From Sphingobacteriales bacterium (GTDB lineage Bacteria > Bacteroidota > Bacteroidia > Chitinophagales > Chitinophagaceae): 10,048 nt of DNA. The position numbers were made by a program, and so were the translations under genes. The stretch's first letter is position 1, and each line of letters begins with the position of its first letter. The notes below the pieces were generated by a model. That model saw only the letters and a list, made by a program, of their open reading frames with translations. It was not told the origin of the DNA and did not search any database. The stretch is taken from positions 1-10,048 of the forward strand of contig JAHEZF010000044.1 of assembly GCA_023251215.1 (NCBI GenBank), written 5' to 3'. Below, piece after piece: positions 1 to 6,511 of this stretch.

Positions 1-158
1 TGCTGGTAGGTTTGCAAGTGAACTATGTTCTCAAATATTGACCATTTGCCCGGTATAATATTTCTCCTGATTTGTTCATCAGTTAAGCCATCAATCAGGT
101 CCAACAGTGATTTATGCTGGTATTGCAAGCGGGTTGATATGGATGAAGCAAGCTGCAT
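1..158 (-). CDS. DinB-like family protein, N-terminal fragment (cut by window edge)
   Basis: The minus strand from an ATG at 158-156 stays open for 52 codons to the window edge, so the C-terminal part is missing. The fragment has an amphipathic helix (about residues 2-25), then DGLTDEQIRR (23-32) and PGKWSIFENIVHLQTYQ (36-52). The pattern GKWSI.E...HL..Y is characteristic of the DinB/YfiT-like four-helix bundle superfamily, and His47 would be the first of its usual three metal-ligand histidines. Members include damage-inducible proteins and thiol transferases such as bacillithiol transferase; which reaction this one performs cannot be told from the fragment. An in-frame stop lies just upstream (176-174), so the ATG at 158 is the only reasonable start. 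It sits 11 bases after the stop of the radical SAM gene, and the two are probably co-transcribed. The assignment rests on one motif block. Confidence 0.72.
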   Translation of the reverse strand, partial: MQLASSISTRLQYQHKSLLDLIDGLTDEQIRRNIIPGKWSIFENIVHLQTYQ

Positions 159-169
159 GCAAGAACAAG

Positions 170-1201
170 TTAGTCATTACTCCACACTTTTGTTCCTTCG
201 CTGCAATTGGAGCAAATATCAATATTCTTTCGCCCCTTCAGGATTTGCTTTCTGAATTTAGTGTATTCTCCGTTCTTCCAGATCTCCTTAAACGATTTTT
301 CTTTCAAATTTCCCAGGCGATGCTGCGCATCCTTGTCAAAACAGCAGGGCGCCACCAGCCCATCCCAGGTAATCACCGGGTCATGCCAGAGGCGCCAGCA
401 ATGATTGGCCATTTTACCTTTGAACTCGTGACCATTGGCAGTTTTGCGGTAGCGGCTATATTTATCAATGGAGGGGATTAAATTATTCGGGTCGCTTTCA
501 TAGTTGTACACCTGGGCGGTTTTAAACCAAACATCTTCCACGCCAATTTCACAGGCTAGTTTTTTTATTTCTTCAATCTGGTGTTCATTAGGTTTCAATA
601 CCAAAAACTGGAACACGACGAAAGGTGTTTTACTGTTCAATTCTTTTTTCCACTTCATAACATTTTTTGCTCCGTCAATTACTTTATCAAGACTTCCACC
701 CACCCGGTACTGTTGGTAAACATCCTGCGTGGTTCCATCTATCGAAATGATTAGACGATCCAGGCCGCTTTCAATTGTTCGTTTAGCATTGTCATCATTC
801 AAATAATGAGCATTGGTGGAAGTAGCGGTATAAATTTTTTTCCCCGATGCGTACTGTACCATTTCCAGGAATTCAGGATTCAGGTACGGCTCTCCCTGGA
901 AATAAAAGACAAGGTATAAAAGGTCTTTGGATAGCTGATCAATGGTATCTGTAAAAAAATCTTTTTGCAGCATACCGGTTGGTCTTGTAAATGCTCTTAA
1001 CCCGCTGGGGCATTCCGGGCAGCGAAGGTTACAGGAAGTAGTGGGCTCAAATGAAATGGAAACCGGGTATCCCCATTGTATCGGTTTTTTGAACCATTTG
1101 CTGATATAATAACTGCTCAGCACCCTGGTTGCGTTCCATGCACGGCGGGCTGTAAGTTTGGATAATAAGTTTAGGCTATCTCTGCGGTTGAATCGGCTCA
1201 T
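170..1201 (-). CDS. Radical SAM/SPASM domain protein
   Basis: Predicted 343-residue cytoplasmic iron-sulphur enzyme. Residues 57-64 are CNLRCPEC, the CX3CX2C motif that binds the 4Fe-4S cluster cleaving S-adenosylmethionine. QGEP follows at 102-105, the usual GE motif of the radical SAM barrel. The C-terminal part is SPASM/twitch-like: Cys268-X12-Gly-X4-Cys286, with Cys287 adjacent, then a GN..E.S..EIW stretch and CSNC near 330-333, suggesting at least one auxiliary cluster. Proteins of this type mature peptides or modify cofactors and small molecules; the substrate is unknown and no precursor peptide is visible nearby. An in-frame TTG at 1279 would add 26 residues. I prefer the ATG at 1201 because the upstream segment is basic and unlike the family, and because a promoter-like sequence lies in it. 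The DinB-like gene follows after 11 bases. Confidence 0.9.
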   Translation of the reverse strand: MSRFNRRDSLNLLSKLTARRAWNATRVLSSYYISKWFKKPIQWGYPVSISFEPTTSCNLRCPECPSGLRAFTRPTGMLQKDFFTDTIDQLSKDLLYLVFYFQGEPYLNPEFLEMVQYASGKKIYTATSTNAHYLNDDNAKRTIESGLDRLIISIDGTTQDVYQQYRVGGSLDKVIDGAKNVMKWKKELNSKTPFVVFQFLVLKPNEHQIEEIKKLACEIGVEDVWFKTAQVYNYESDPNNLIPSIDKYSRYRKTANGHEFKGKMANHCWRLWHDPVITWDGLVAPCCFDKDAQHRLGNLKEKSFKEIWKNGEYTKFRKQILKGRKNIDICSNCSEGTKVWSND

Positions 1202-1245
1202 CTGGGTAAAGTTACTACTTCGCTTTATAGCTGAGCTTCTTAGTA

Positions 1246-1279
1246 CAAAGTAAGTTGGTATCTTGAAATATATTTTCAA
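1246..1279 (-). promoter_or_regulatory. Probable promoter of the radical SAM gene
   Basis: On the minus strand TTG (1279-1277) and TTACTTTG (1253-1246) are separated by 23 bases. This fits the Bacteroidota sigma-factor pattern TTG-N-TAnnTTTG with one mismatch in the -7 box and a spacer at the long end of the range. Transcription would start near 1240, about 40 bases before the ATG at 1201. The promoter's TTG is the same codon that would be the alternative start of the gene, so both cannot be right. The site ends one base before the pxpB start codon on the other strand. Confidence 0.45.
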
Positions 1280-1990
1280 ATGACTTCTCCACCTTCATAC
1301 CGTATTTTTCCAATCAGTGATTCAGCATTAACGATTGATTTTGGCAATATCATCAACACAACCATCAACCAACATATTCTTTCTCTGTTTCGTTTGTTAT
1401 CCAAAGAACCATTACCCGGAATGATTGAAGCAACTCCAGCCTATAGCTCTTGTACAGTTTATTATGACTTGTTTCAACTAAGAAAACTGGTTCCGGCAAA
1501 CAAAACAGTTCAAGAGTGGATGGCCGAACAACTGGTGCAGAAATTAAATGTTCCCCTGCAAGAAACTAATTTATCAGCCGGACTTATAAAGATCCCCGTT
1601 TGTTATGAAAAAGAATTTGCGCCAGATATTAAAGAGGTTACAAAGGGAAAAAATATTTCACCAGATGAAGTAATACAAATCCACATTTCAAGAACATACT
1701 ATGTTTATATGATTGGCTTTTTACCCGGGTTTACCTACATGGGCGAGGTAGATGAAAAAATTGAAACACCCAGAAAGTTGCATCCAAGACAAAAAGTAGA
1801 AGCAGGTAGTGTAGGCATTGCAGGAAAGCAAACCGGAATATATCCATTATCGTCACCCGGTGGATGGCAGATCATTGGCCGCACACCTTTGAAAATGTTT
1901 GATGCAACAAAGAAAGAACCAACGTTACTTAAAGCAGGAGATACAGTTCAGTTTTATCCAATCAGTAAAAATGAGTTTGAAAATTTTTAA
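1280..1990 (+). CDS. pxpB: 5-oxoprolinase subunit PxpB (KipI/YbgJ family)
   Basis: 236-residue cytoplasmic subunit of the ATP-dependent 5-oxoprolinase PxpABC, which opens 5-oxo-L-proline (pyroglutamate) to L-glutamate. The whole length fits the CT_C_D/KipI family. The N-terminus YRIFPISDSALTIDFG (7-22) is the family's typical opening; the core has YMIGFLPGFTYMG (143-155), then TPRKLHPRQKVEAGSVGIAG (163-182) and YPLSSPGGWQIIGRTPLKMF (188-207). The start is the ATG at 1280, which places the conserved opening at the N-terminus. It is the first gene of a pxpB-pxpC-pxpA-transporter operon with the same B-C-A order as E. coli ybgJ-ybgK-ybgL. In Bacillus the homologue KipI is also known as a KinA kinase inhibitor, but linkage to pxpC and pxpA supports the metabolic role here. 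I did not find a clear plus-strand promoter in the 78 bases upstream. Confidence 0.95.
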   Translation: MTSPPSYRIFPISDSALTIDFGNIINTTINQHILSLFRLLSKEPLPGMIEATPAYSSCTVYYDLFQLRKLVPANKTVQEWMAEQLVQKLNVPLQETNLSAGLIKIPVCYEKEFAPDIKEVTKGKNISPDEVIQIHISRTYYVYMIGFLPGFTYMGEVDEKIETPRKLHPRQKVEAGSVGIAGKQTGIYPLSSPGGWQIIGRTPLKMFDATKKEPTLLKAGDTVQFYPISKNEFENF

Positions 1991-2960
1991 AGCAGGTGTG
2001 TTGGACACCATTCAGGACATGGGCCGTTATGGTTACCAGCATCTCGGCATCAATCCCGGCGGAGCCATGGATAAATTTTCAGCACAGGTTGCCAACATAC
2101 TTGTAGGAAACAGCATACATGAAGCGGTAATTGAATTACACTTTCCTGCATCCATTTTTATATTTCAAGAGCCGTCGCTGATTGCTTTAAGCGGTGCCGA
2201 TTTTTTGGCAAGCATCAATGGAGAACTTATTCCATTCCTGCACCCTGTGTTGGTAAATAAAGGCGCTATTCTTCAATTTCACAGAGTTCAAAAAGGAACA
2301 AGAGCCTATCTGTCAGTTTACGGCGGATTTAAAATTCCGGAATGGTTTGGCAGTTACAGCACTAATTTAAAAGCTGCTGCGGGGGGCTTTTATGGAAGAG
2401 CTTTAAAGAAAGATGATGAGATCAGCTTCAACACATTTGACCACCTTACGGCTTTACTAAATGAAAAGGAATTTTATATATTACCATGGAAAGCCGATGA
2501 TAATTGGGGCGATATTACTGTTGAAGAAATTCTGGTATGGCCAGGAAATGAATGGGGGCGGCTTACAGAAGAGTCCAATGAAAATGTAGTAATGACTTCT
2601 TTTGTTATTACTGGTCAGTCAGACCGGATGGGTTACCGGCTGAATAATATTCCGCTTCATGCTATTACAAATGAAGAAGTGATTTCTGCAGCGGTAAGTT
2701 TTGGAACGATCCAGCTACTTCCCGACGGAAGATTAATAATCCTGATGGCCGATCACCAAACCACAGGCGGTTATCCAAGGATAGCACATGTAATTGCTGC
2801 GCATCATTCAAAGTTGGCGCAGATGAAACCCGGTAACAAAATTTATTTTAAATTAACCAGCCATGAGACAGCAGAAGAGTTATTTATAAAACAACAGCAA
2901 CATTTGCTGCAACTGCAAAATGCCTGTACATTCAAACTGGAAAATTTTTTCAAAACATAA
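1971..2960 (+). CDS. pxpC: 5-oxoprolinase subunit PxpC (KipA/YbgK, biotin-dependent carboxyltransferase-like)
   Basis: 329-residue partner of PxpB in 5-oxoprolinase, of the CT_A_B carboxyltransferase-like family. Visible family signatures are KAGVLDTIQDMGRYGYQHLG (residues 7-26) with NPGGAMD (28-34), the mid-segment SVYGGF (115-120), and the C-terminal blocks GQSDRMGYRL (215-224), AVSFGTIQLLPDGRLIILMA (241-260) and DHQTTGGYPRIAHV (261-274). The frame is open upstream to an ATG at 1899, but I take the ATG at 1971, because the longer version would only add a lysine- and glutamine-rich stretch that is a frame shadow of the pxpB 3' end. With this start the gene overlaps pxpB by 20 bases, which suggests translational coupling and fixed subunit stoichiometry. 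pxpA starts three bases after the stop. Confidence 0.95.
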   Translation: MSLKIFKAGVLDTIQDMGRYGYQHLGINPGGAMDKFSAQVANILVGNSIHEAVIELHFPASIFIFQEPSLIALSGADFLASINGELIPFLHPVLVNKGAILQFHRVQKGTRAYLSVYGGFKIPEWFGSYSTNLKAAAGGFYGRALKKDDEISFNTFDHLTALLNEKEFYILPWKADDNWGDITVEEILVWPGNEWGRLTEESNENVVMTSFVITGQSDRMGYRLNNIPLHAITNEEVISAAVSFGTIQLLPDGRLIILMADHQTTGGYPRIAHVIAAHHSKLAQMKPGNKIYFKLTSHETAEELFIKQQQHLLQLQNACTFKLENFFKT

Positions 2961-2963
2961 ATC

Positions 2964-3713
2964 ATGTTCAGTATTGATTTAAACTGCGATTTAGGTGAAG
3001 GCGCCGGCAACGACGAACTGATAATGCCATATATCAGTTCCGCCAATATTGCCTGTGGGTATCATGCAGGCGATGAAAAAACCATGTGGCAAACATCAGA
3101 ACTGGCAGCAAAATATAATGTGGCCATCGGCGCACATCCTTCTTTTTTTGATAAGAAGAATTTTGGAAGATCTGAAATCAATTTATCCCCGGAAGAAATG
3201 TATGACCTGCTTATACAACAACTGATGATACTGGATGAAATCGCCGGTTCCTTTGATGTAAAACTTAACCATGTAAAACCCCACGGAGCATTATATAATA
3301 TGTCGGCAAAAAATAGTTCTTTGGCAAAAACAATAGCAAAAGCAATAAAAGATTTTGATGAGAACCTGGTATTGTTTGGATTAAGCGGCAGTCATTCGGT
3401 CAGCGAAGCGAAAGCTATGGGTTTACAAACTGCCAGCGAGGTTTTTGCTGACCGTACTTACCAGGACGATGGAACATTAACATCTCGTTCTCAGCCAAAT
3501 GCTTTGATCGAAGATAGTGATAAAGCAGTGCAACAGGCTTTGCAAATAATAAACGAAGAAGTAGTTACAACGATAACCGGGAAAAGAATTCCCATCATTG
3601 CTGAAACAATTTGCATACATGGTGACGGGAAAAATGCTGCAGAGTTTGCAAAACAAATTCATGAAGCATTGGAGAAAGAAAAAATAAAAATCAGGGCTTT
3701 CGGAAAAGAGTAA
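2964..3713 (+). CDS. pxpA: 5-oxoprolinase subunit PxpA (LamB/YcsF family)
   Basis: 249 residues, close to the usual length for the family. LamB/YcsF family signatures are complete: NCDLGEG (7-13) near the N-terminus, SSANIACGYHAGDEKTM (25-41), GAHPSFFDKKNFGR (56-69), HVKPHGALYN (103-112), EVFADRTYQDDGTLTSR (159-175) and ICIHGDGKNA (216-225). The acidic and histidine residues in these blocks are the probable metal/active-site positions of this deformed-barrel fold. The subunit works in the cytoplasm with PxpB and PxpC to hydrolyse 5-oxoproline, with ATP consumption. The ATG at 2964 is separated from the pxpC stop by three bases and puts DLNCDLGEG at the expected position. The transporter-like gene begins seven bases after the stop. 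No key block is missing, so the enzyme set looks functional. Confidence 0.95.
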   Translation: MFSIDLNCDLGEGAGNDELIMPYISSANIACGYHAGDEKTMWQTSELAAKYNVAIGAHPSFFDKKNFGRSEINLSPEEMYDLLIQQLMILDEIAGSFDVKLNHVKPHGALYNMSAKNSSLAKTIAKAIKDFDENLVLFGLSGSHSVSEAKAMGLQTASEVFADRTYQDDGTLTSRSQPNALIEDSDKAVQQALQIINEEVVTTITGKRIPIIAETICIHGDGKNAAEFAKQIHEALEKEKIKIRAFGKE

Positions 3714-3720
3714 AAAAATA

Positions 3721-4950
3721 GTGGGCAAAAATTTTCCCGATAAAATGACTGTTCTAAAGCCCCTCCACCGGAGGGGTTGGGGAGGCCCTGTTCTCGGCGC
3801 AGCCTTTCTCATGGCTACTTCGGCAATAGGGCCCGGCTTTTTAACGCAAACAAGTTTATTTACACAAGATTTGCTTACCAGTTTTGGTTTTGTTATACTT
3901 ATTTCCATTTTGCTCGACATTGGCGCCCAGCTCAACATCTGGAGAATAGTAACTGTCAGTGAAAACCGGGCACAGGATCTTGCCAATAAATTATTACCCG
4001 GCCTGGGATTTTTTCTCGCCGCATTGATTGCGTTCGGAGGTCTTGTATTTAATATCGGTAATATAGCTGGCTGTGGATTAGGTGTGCAGGTGTTGACAGG
4101 GCTGGACACAAAAACCGGGGCAATTGTCAGTTGCATTATTGCATTAGGAATTTTCTGGTATAGAGAAGCAGGAAGGTTGATGGATAATTTTGCAAAGCTG
4201 CTTGGCGTAGTGATGATTGGTCTTACTGTTTATATTGCCATCTCTTCTCATCCACCCGTTGCAGAAGCATTATACAGAACGGTGTGGCCGGAGAAAATTG
4301 ATGTAATGAAAATCGTAACTCTTGTCGGCGGAACGGTTGGGGGTTATATTTCTTTTGCCGGGGCGCATCGTTTATTGGATGCAGGCATTAAAGGCCAAAA
4401 CAATATTCCGGAAGTGACACGAAGTTCTGTCAGCGGTATATTGATCACAGCTACCATGCGGTTTGTTTTGTTTTTTGCTGCGCTGGGAATAGTTATGCAG
4501 GGGATAAAATTGTCAGCAGATAATCCAGCTGCAACTGTTTTTCAATCCGCAGCAGGAGAAATGGGTTATAAATTTTTTGGCGTAGTGATGTGGAGCGCCG
4601 CCATTACTTCTGTTGTCGGGGCTTCTTATACTTCTGTTTCTTTCTGGAAAACTTTAGTGCCCGCTGTACGTAAAAACGAAAGGATTATTATCAGCTTTTT
4701 TATTATTCTTTCTACCATCATTTTTATCAGCGTGGGTAATCCGGTTGCTTTGTTGATACTGGCCGGCGCAGTAAACGGAATTATTTTACCCGCTGCATTA
4801 GCCGTTATTCTCATTGCCGCTGCCAAACCTTCTATTGTCAATCAATATAAACATCCCCTGCTCTTACAGGTCATCGGCTGGATAGTGGTGGCAGCAATGA
4901 CATGGATGGGAACTATTACTCTGCAACAAAACATCGGGAAACTATTTTGA
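3721..4950 (+). CDS. NRAMP-like membrane transporter of the pxp operon (YcsG-like)
   Basis: 409-residue integral membrane protein with about eleven hydrophobic segments and the NRAMP fold signature GPGFL (37-41) in TM1. The metal-binding motifs of true NRAMPs are not there: the DPGN position of TM1 reads TQDL (48-51), and the MPH position of TM6 reads GGY (207-209). It therefore probably does not carry Mn/Fe as classical NRAMPs do. The same kind of gene (ycsG) sits in the Bacillus ycsF-kip operon, so a role in importing 5-oxoproline or a related compound is a reasonable inference, not shown. The frame starts at GTG 3721, seven bases after pxpA; an ATG at 3745 is an alternative. Residues 14-22 (PLHRRGWGG), in the cytoplasmic tail before TM1, are encoded by a palindromic repeat described separately. 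A strong terminator follows the gene. Confidence 0.9.
   Translation: MGKNFPDKMTVLKPLHRRGWGGPVLGAAFLMATSAIGPGFLTQTSLFTQDLLTSFGFVILISILLDIGAQLNIWRIVTVSENRAQDLANKLLPGLGFFLAALIAFGGLVFNIGNIAGCGLGVQVLTGLDTKTGAIVSCIIALGIFWYREAGRLMDNFAKLLGVVMIGLTVYIAISSHPPVAEALYRTVWPEKIDVMKIVTLVGGTVGGYISFAGAHRLLDAGIKGQNNIPEVTRSSVSGILITATMRFVLFFAALGIVMQGIKLSADNPAATVFQSAAGEMGYKFFGVVMWSAAITSVVGASYTSVSFWKTLVPAVRKNERIIISFFIILSTIIFISVGNPVALLILAGAVNGIILPAALAVILIAAAKPSIVNQYKHPLLLQVIGWIVVAAMTWMGTITLQQNIGKLF
3758..3787 (+). repeat. REP-like palindromic repeat, copy A, inside the NRAMP-like gene
   Basis: CCCCTCC (3760-3766), a three-base loop and GGAGGGG (3770-3776) form a perfect 7-bp hairpin, followed by TTGGGGAGG (3777-3785). 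A second copy of the same design lies at 8389-8424. The repeat is read in frame as PLHRRGWGG just before the first membrane segment. It is G/C-rich compared with its surroundings. Confidence 0.75.
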
Positions 4951-4995
4951 TAAGGATTGCTGGAACAGAAATCCTTATTCCGGGGTTAGGCAAAC

Positions 4996-5030
4996 AAAAA
5001 AGCCTCCCGATAATTATCGGGAAGCTTTTG
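4996..5030. terminator. Rho-independent terminator, probably bidirectional
   Basis: CCCGAT (5006-5011), the loop AATT and ATCGGG (5016-5021) are extended by AAAAGC/GCTTTT arms (4998-5003 and 5024-5029), giving a stem of about 14 positions with one C/A mismatch. There is an A-run on the left and a T-run on the right. It ends the pxp operon, about 45 bases after the stop at 4950. In the other direction it could stop transcription coming from the AI-2E family gene, although that gene ends about 370 bases away. Confidence 0.85.
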
Positions 5031-5398
5031 TTATCATCCATCCTTGTTATGTGTCCAATCAGCCGTTTAATATTTTAGAGCCAAGCAGATAGTTCTTACC
5101 TGGATGATAAATGAAAAGACAGGTTCTGTTTTTTATTGTATTAATAATGATTTTGCTTTCCTTTTGGGGAAGAATGGTAAACGAAATGGACAGCAGGGAC
5201 GTGGATATAGGAATAATGAGGTTTCTCACTCAGGTACGGTTTTACTGGATTTAAAACGAAATGCGTTGCCAAGATATTATTCACTTACAGAAAATGCAAG
5301 TAATAAAACCTTGTTTTGTAATTCTTTGCGAAGAAATACGCAGCAGCTTGTAAAAACAATACGGGAAAAATTACGAAGAATAAAAATTGTGCCTGTAA
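5031..5398. other. Intergenic stretch without a convincing gene
   Basis: This is about 370 bases between the terminator and the 3' end of the AI-2E family gene. A plus-strand frame of 123 codons (5104-5475) runs through it, but its product has no family features, starts with a mixed composition and ends antisense to the AI-2E gene, so I do not call it. A shorter frame at 5111-5254 encodes a hydrophobic N-terminus and is listed separately with low confidence. A weak promoter-like pair, TTG (5044-5046) and TATTTTAG (5071-5078), lies upstream of it. I see no RNA gene or repeat here. Confidence 0.5.
5111..5254 (+). CDS. Possible small membrane or secreted peptide (doubtful)
   Basis: 47-codon frame beginning MKRQVLFFIVLIMILLSFWG: a short basic start and a 15-residue hydrophobic stretch (residues 5-19), then a charged part with NEMDSRDVD (24-32). 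This is how a signal peptide or single membrane anchor looks, and the ATG has an AT-rich upstream as is usual here. After the TAA at 5252-5254 the same frame continues without a stop to 5351-5353, so it could be the broken remnant of an 80-codon gene or simply chance. No family is recognised. Nothing upstream clearly promotes it, and the strong terminator at 4996-5030 cuts it off from the pxp operon. Confidence 0.22.
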   Translation: MKRQVLFFIVLIMILLSFWGRMVNEMDSRDVDIGIMRFLTQVRFYWI

Positions 5399-6442
5399 TC
5401 AATTTTCCAATATTCGGTTTATGTCCCTATGTTTTACGACGAATTCATTGGAATAAATTTTCAACAGCAGCATAAATAAAGAAATAAGCAGCGGGCCAAA
5501 GATCAAACCAATAAAACCAAACAAGTTTAATCCAATGATGACGCCAAATACGGTAGTCAACGGGTGAACGTTGCCGATCTTTTTCAGGAACGTAAAACGC
5601 AACACATTATCCACGGTGCCTATAACACCAAAACCGTATACAATCATCGCCACTCCCTGCCAGCCATGGTCGTTGGCAAAAAAGATAATGGCCAGCGGTA
5701 TATAGGCAAGGGCGGCGCCAATTATCGGTAACATACCCGCAATGCAGGTAACGCCAAACCAAAAGAAAGGCTGATCTACGCCAATCACCAGGTAACCAAC
5801 CAATCCAACCAACCCCTGTGCAAAAGCTATAACCGGGATCCCGATGGCATTGGAGATAACCATCTTGTTTACTTCTTTACCGAGGCGGTGAACATTTTCA
5901 TCCCGTAAAGGAACATATTCATACAATGCGTTTTCCATCTTGCGTCCATTCACCAGCATAAAATACAGGATGAAATACATGAAGAAAATAGTAGTAACCG
6001 TATTGAATGTAGCGCCGAGAATTTTTGGCAGGCTTTGGGCAATGGCATTACCCAGTTTATTGATATTATCATCACTGAGAATAGTGATATTAAATCGTTG
6101 CTCTGTATTATGTGCTACTTTTTTTAATGCGTCAATTAATTCAGATGAATGTTGCACTGCATAACTAACCTTCGACGAAAGCATATTGGCCAGTAACCCT
6201 ACCGGTAACAAAATAACAATTATGGAAACTAACATTAAAAGAAGAGCGGTCAGTCCTTTCCACCATTTTTTCTTTTCTGTCAGGTAAAACATGAGGCGGT
6301 GCATGAGTATGTATAATGTAATAGCGCCGAGTACAGCGGGCAAAAAAGAACGCAACTGAAAAAAAAGTAAAATACCCAGCAAAAGAATGACAGCAATAAA
6401 AAAGAATTGCCGGATGCGGTTTTGGTCTATAACATTACTCAT
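5399..6442 (-). CDS. AI-2E family transporter (PerM/YdiK/TqsA-type membrane protein)
   Basis: 347-residue inner-membrane protein of the AI-2E transporter family, whose members export autoinducer-2 or act in ion or antiporter-type transport; the substrate cannot be read from sequence. Topology follows the family. Three hydrophobic segments lie in residues 12-86, then a soluble region (about 87-145) rich in polar and charged residues, then five or so segments from 147 to 330. The conserved C-terminal pieces are AQGLVGLVGYLVIG (208-221), MLPIIGAALAYIPLA (237-251), and GLIFGPLLISLF (312-323). The ATG at 6442 gives a short cytoplasmic start (MSNVIDQNRIRQ) before the first helix. It lies downstream of the MATE gene on the same strand, but a terminator separates them, so it is probably expressed separately. 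A TACTTTTG box (6452-6445) almost touches the start codon; see the rejected items. Confidence 0.9.
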   Translation of the reverse strand: MSNVIDQNRIRQFFFIAVILLLGILLFFQLRSFLPAVLGAITLYILMHRLMFYLTEKKKWWKGLTALLLMLVSIIVILLPVGLLANMLSSKVSYAVQHSSELIDALKKVAHNTEQRFNITILSDDNINKLGNAIAQSLPKILGATFNTVTTIFFMYFILYFMLVNGRKMENALYEYVPLRDENVHRLGKEVNKMVISNAIGIPVIAFAQGLVGLVGYLVIGVDQPFFWFGVTCIAGMLPIIGAALAYIPLAIIFFANDHGWQGVAMIVYGFGVIGTVDNVLRFTFLKKIGNVHPLTTVFGVIIGLNLFGFIGLIFGPLLISLFMLLLKIYSNEFVVKHRDINRILEN

Positions 6443-6474
6443 AGCAAAAGTATAAGACGCTAAAATTAAAGAAT

Positions 6475-6500
6475 AAAGGCCGTTTAGCGGGACGGCCCTT
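6475..6500 (-). terminator. Rho-independent terminator of the MATE gene
   Basis: On the minus strand GGCCGT (6497-6492), an eight-base loop and ACGGCC (6483-6478) form a GC-rich stem that extends to nine pairs with one G/U through the flanking A and T residues. It is followed by TTTATTCTTT. It starts 12 bases after the MATE stop codon and ends before the AI-2E gene. Confidence 0.8.
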
Positions 6501-6511
6501 ATCCATTGAAA

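Noticed and set aside
107..481. 124-codon plus-strand frame at the left edge
   Set aside because: It is antisense to the DinB-like fragment and the radical SAM gene, both of which have clear motifs.
1202..1279. N-terminal extension of the radical SAM protein from a TTG start at 1279
   Set aside because: The added 26 residues are basic and unlike the family N-terminus, and the TTG is better explained as the -33 element of the promoter for the ATG at 1201.
1899..1970. N-terminal extension of PxpC from the ATG at 1899
   Set aside because: The added 24 residues are the pxpB 3' end read in another frame; the conserved PxpC opening starts right after the ATG at 1971.
1280..2960. Reading the KipI/KipA homologues as a sporulation kinase-inhibitor pair
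   Set aside because: The pair is linked to pxpA and a transporter in the metabolic order, and there is no kinase gene or sporulation context.
3477..4136. 219-codon minus-strand frame opposite pxpA and the NRAMP-like gene
   Set aside because: It lies wholly antisense to two strongly supported genes and its product is a low-quality sequence without family features; a frame shadow.
5104..5475. 123-codon plus-strand frame between the pxp operon and the AI-2E family gene
   Set aside because: It has no recognisable motif or signal and runs 77 bases antisense into the well-supported end of the AI-2E family gene. A different frame in the same stretch looks more protein-like at its start.
6445..6452. 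TACTTTTG box on the minus strand as promoter of the AI-2E family gene
   Set aside because: It matches the -7 consensus but ends two bases before the start codon, so transcription would begin inside the gene, and there is no TTG at the right distance upstream.
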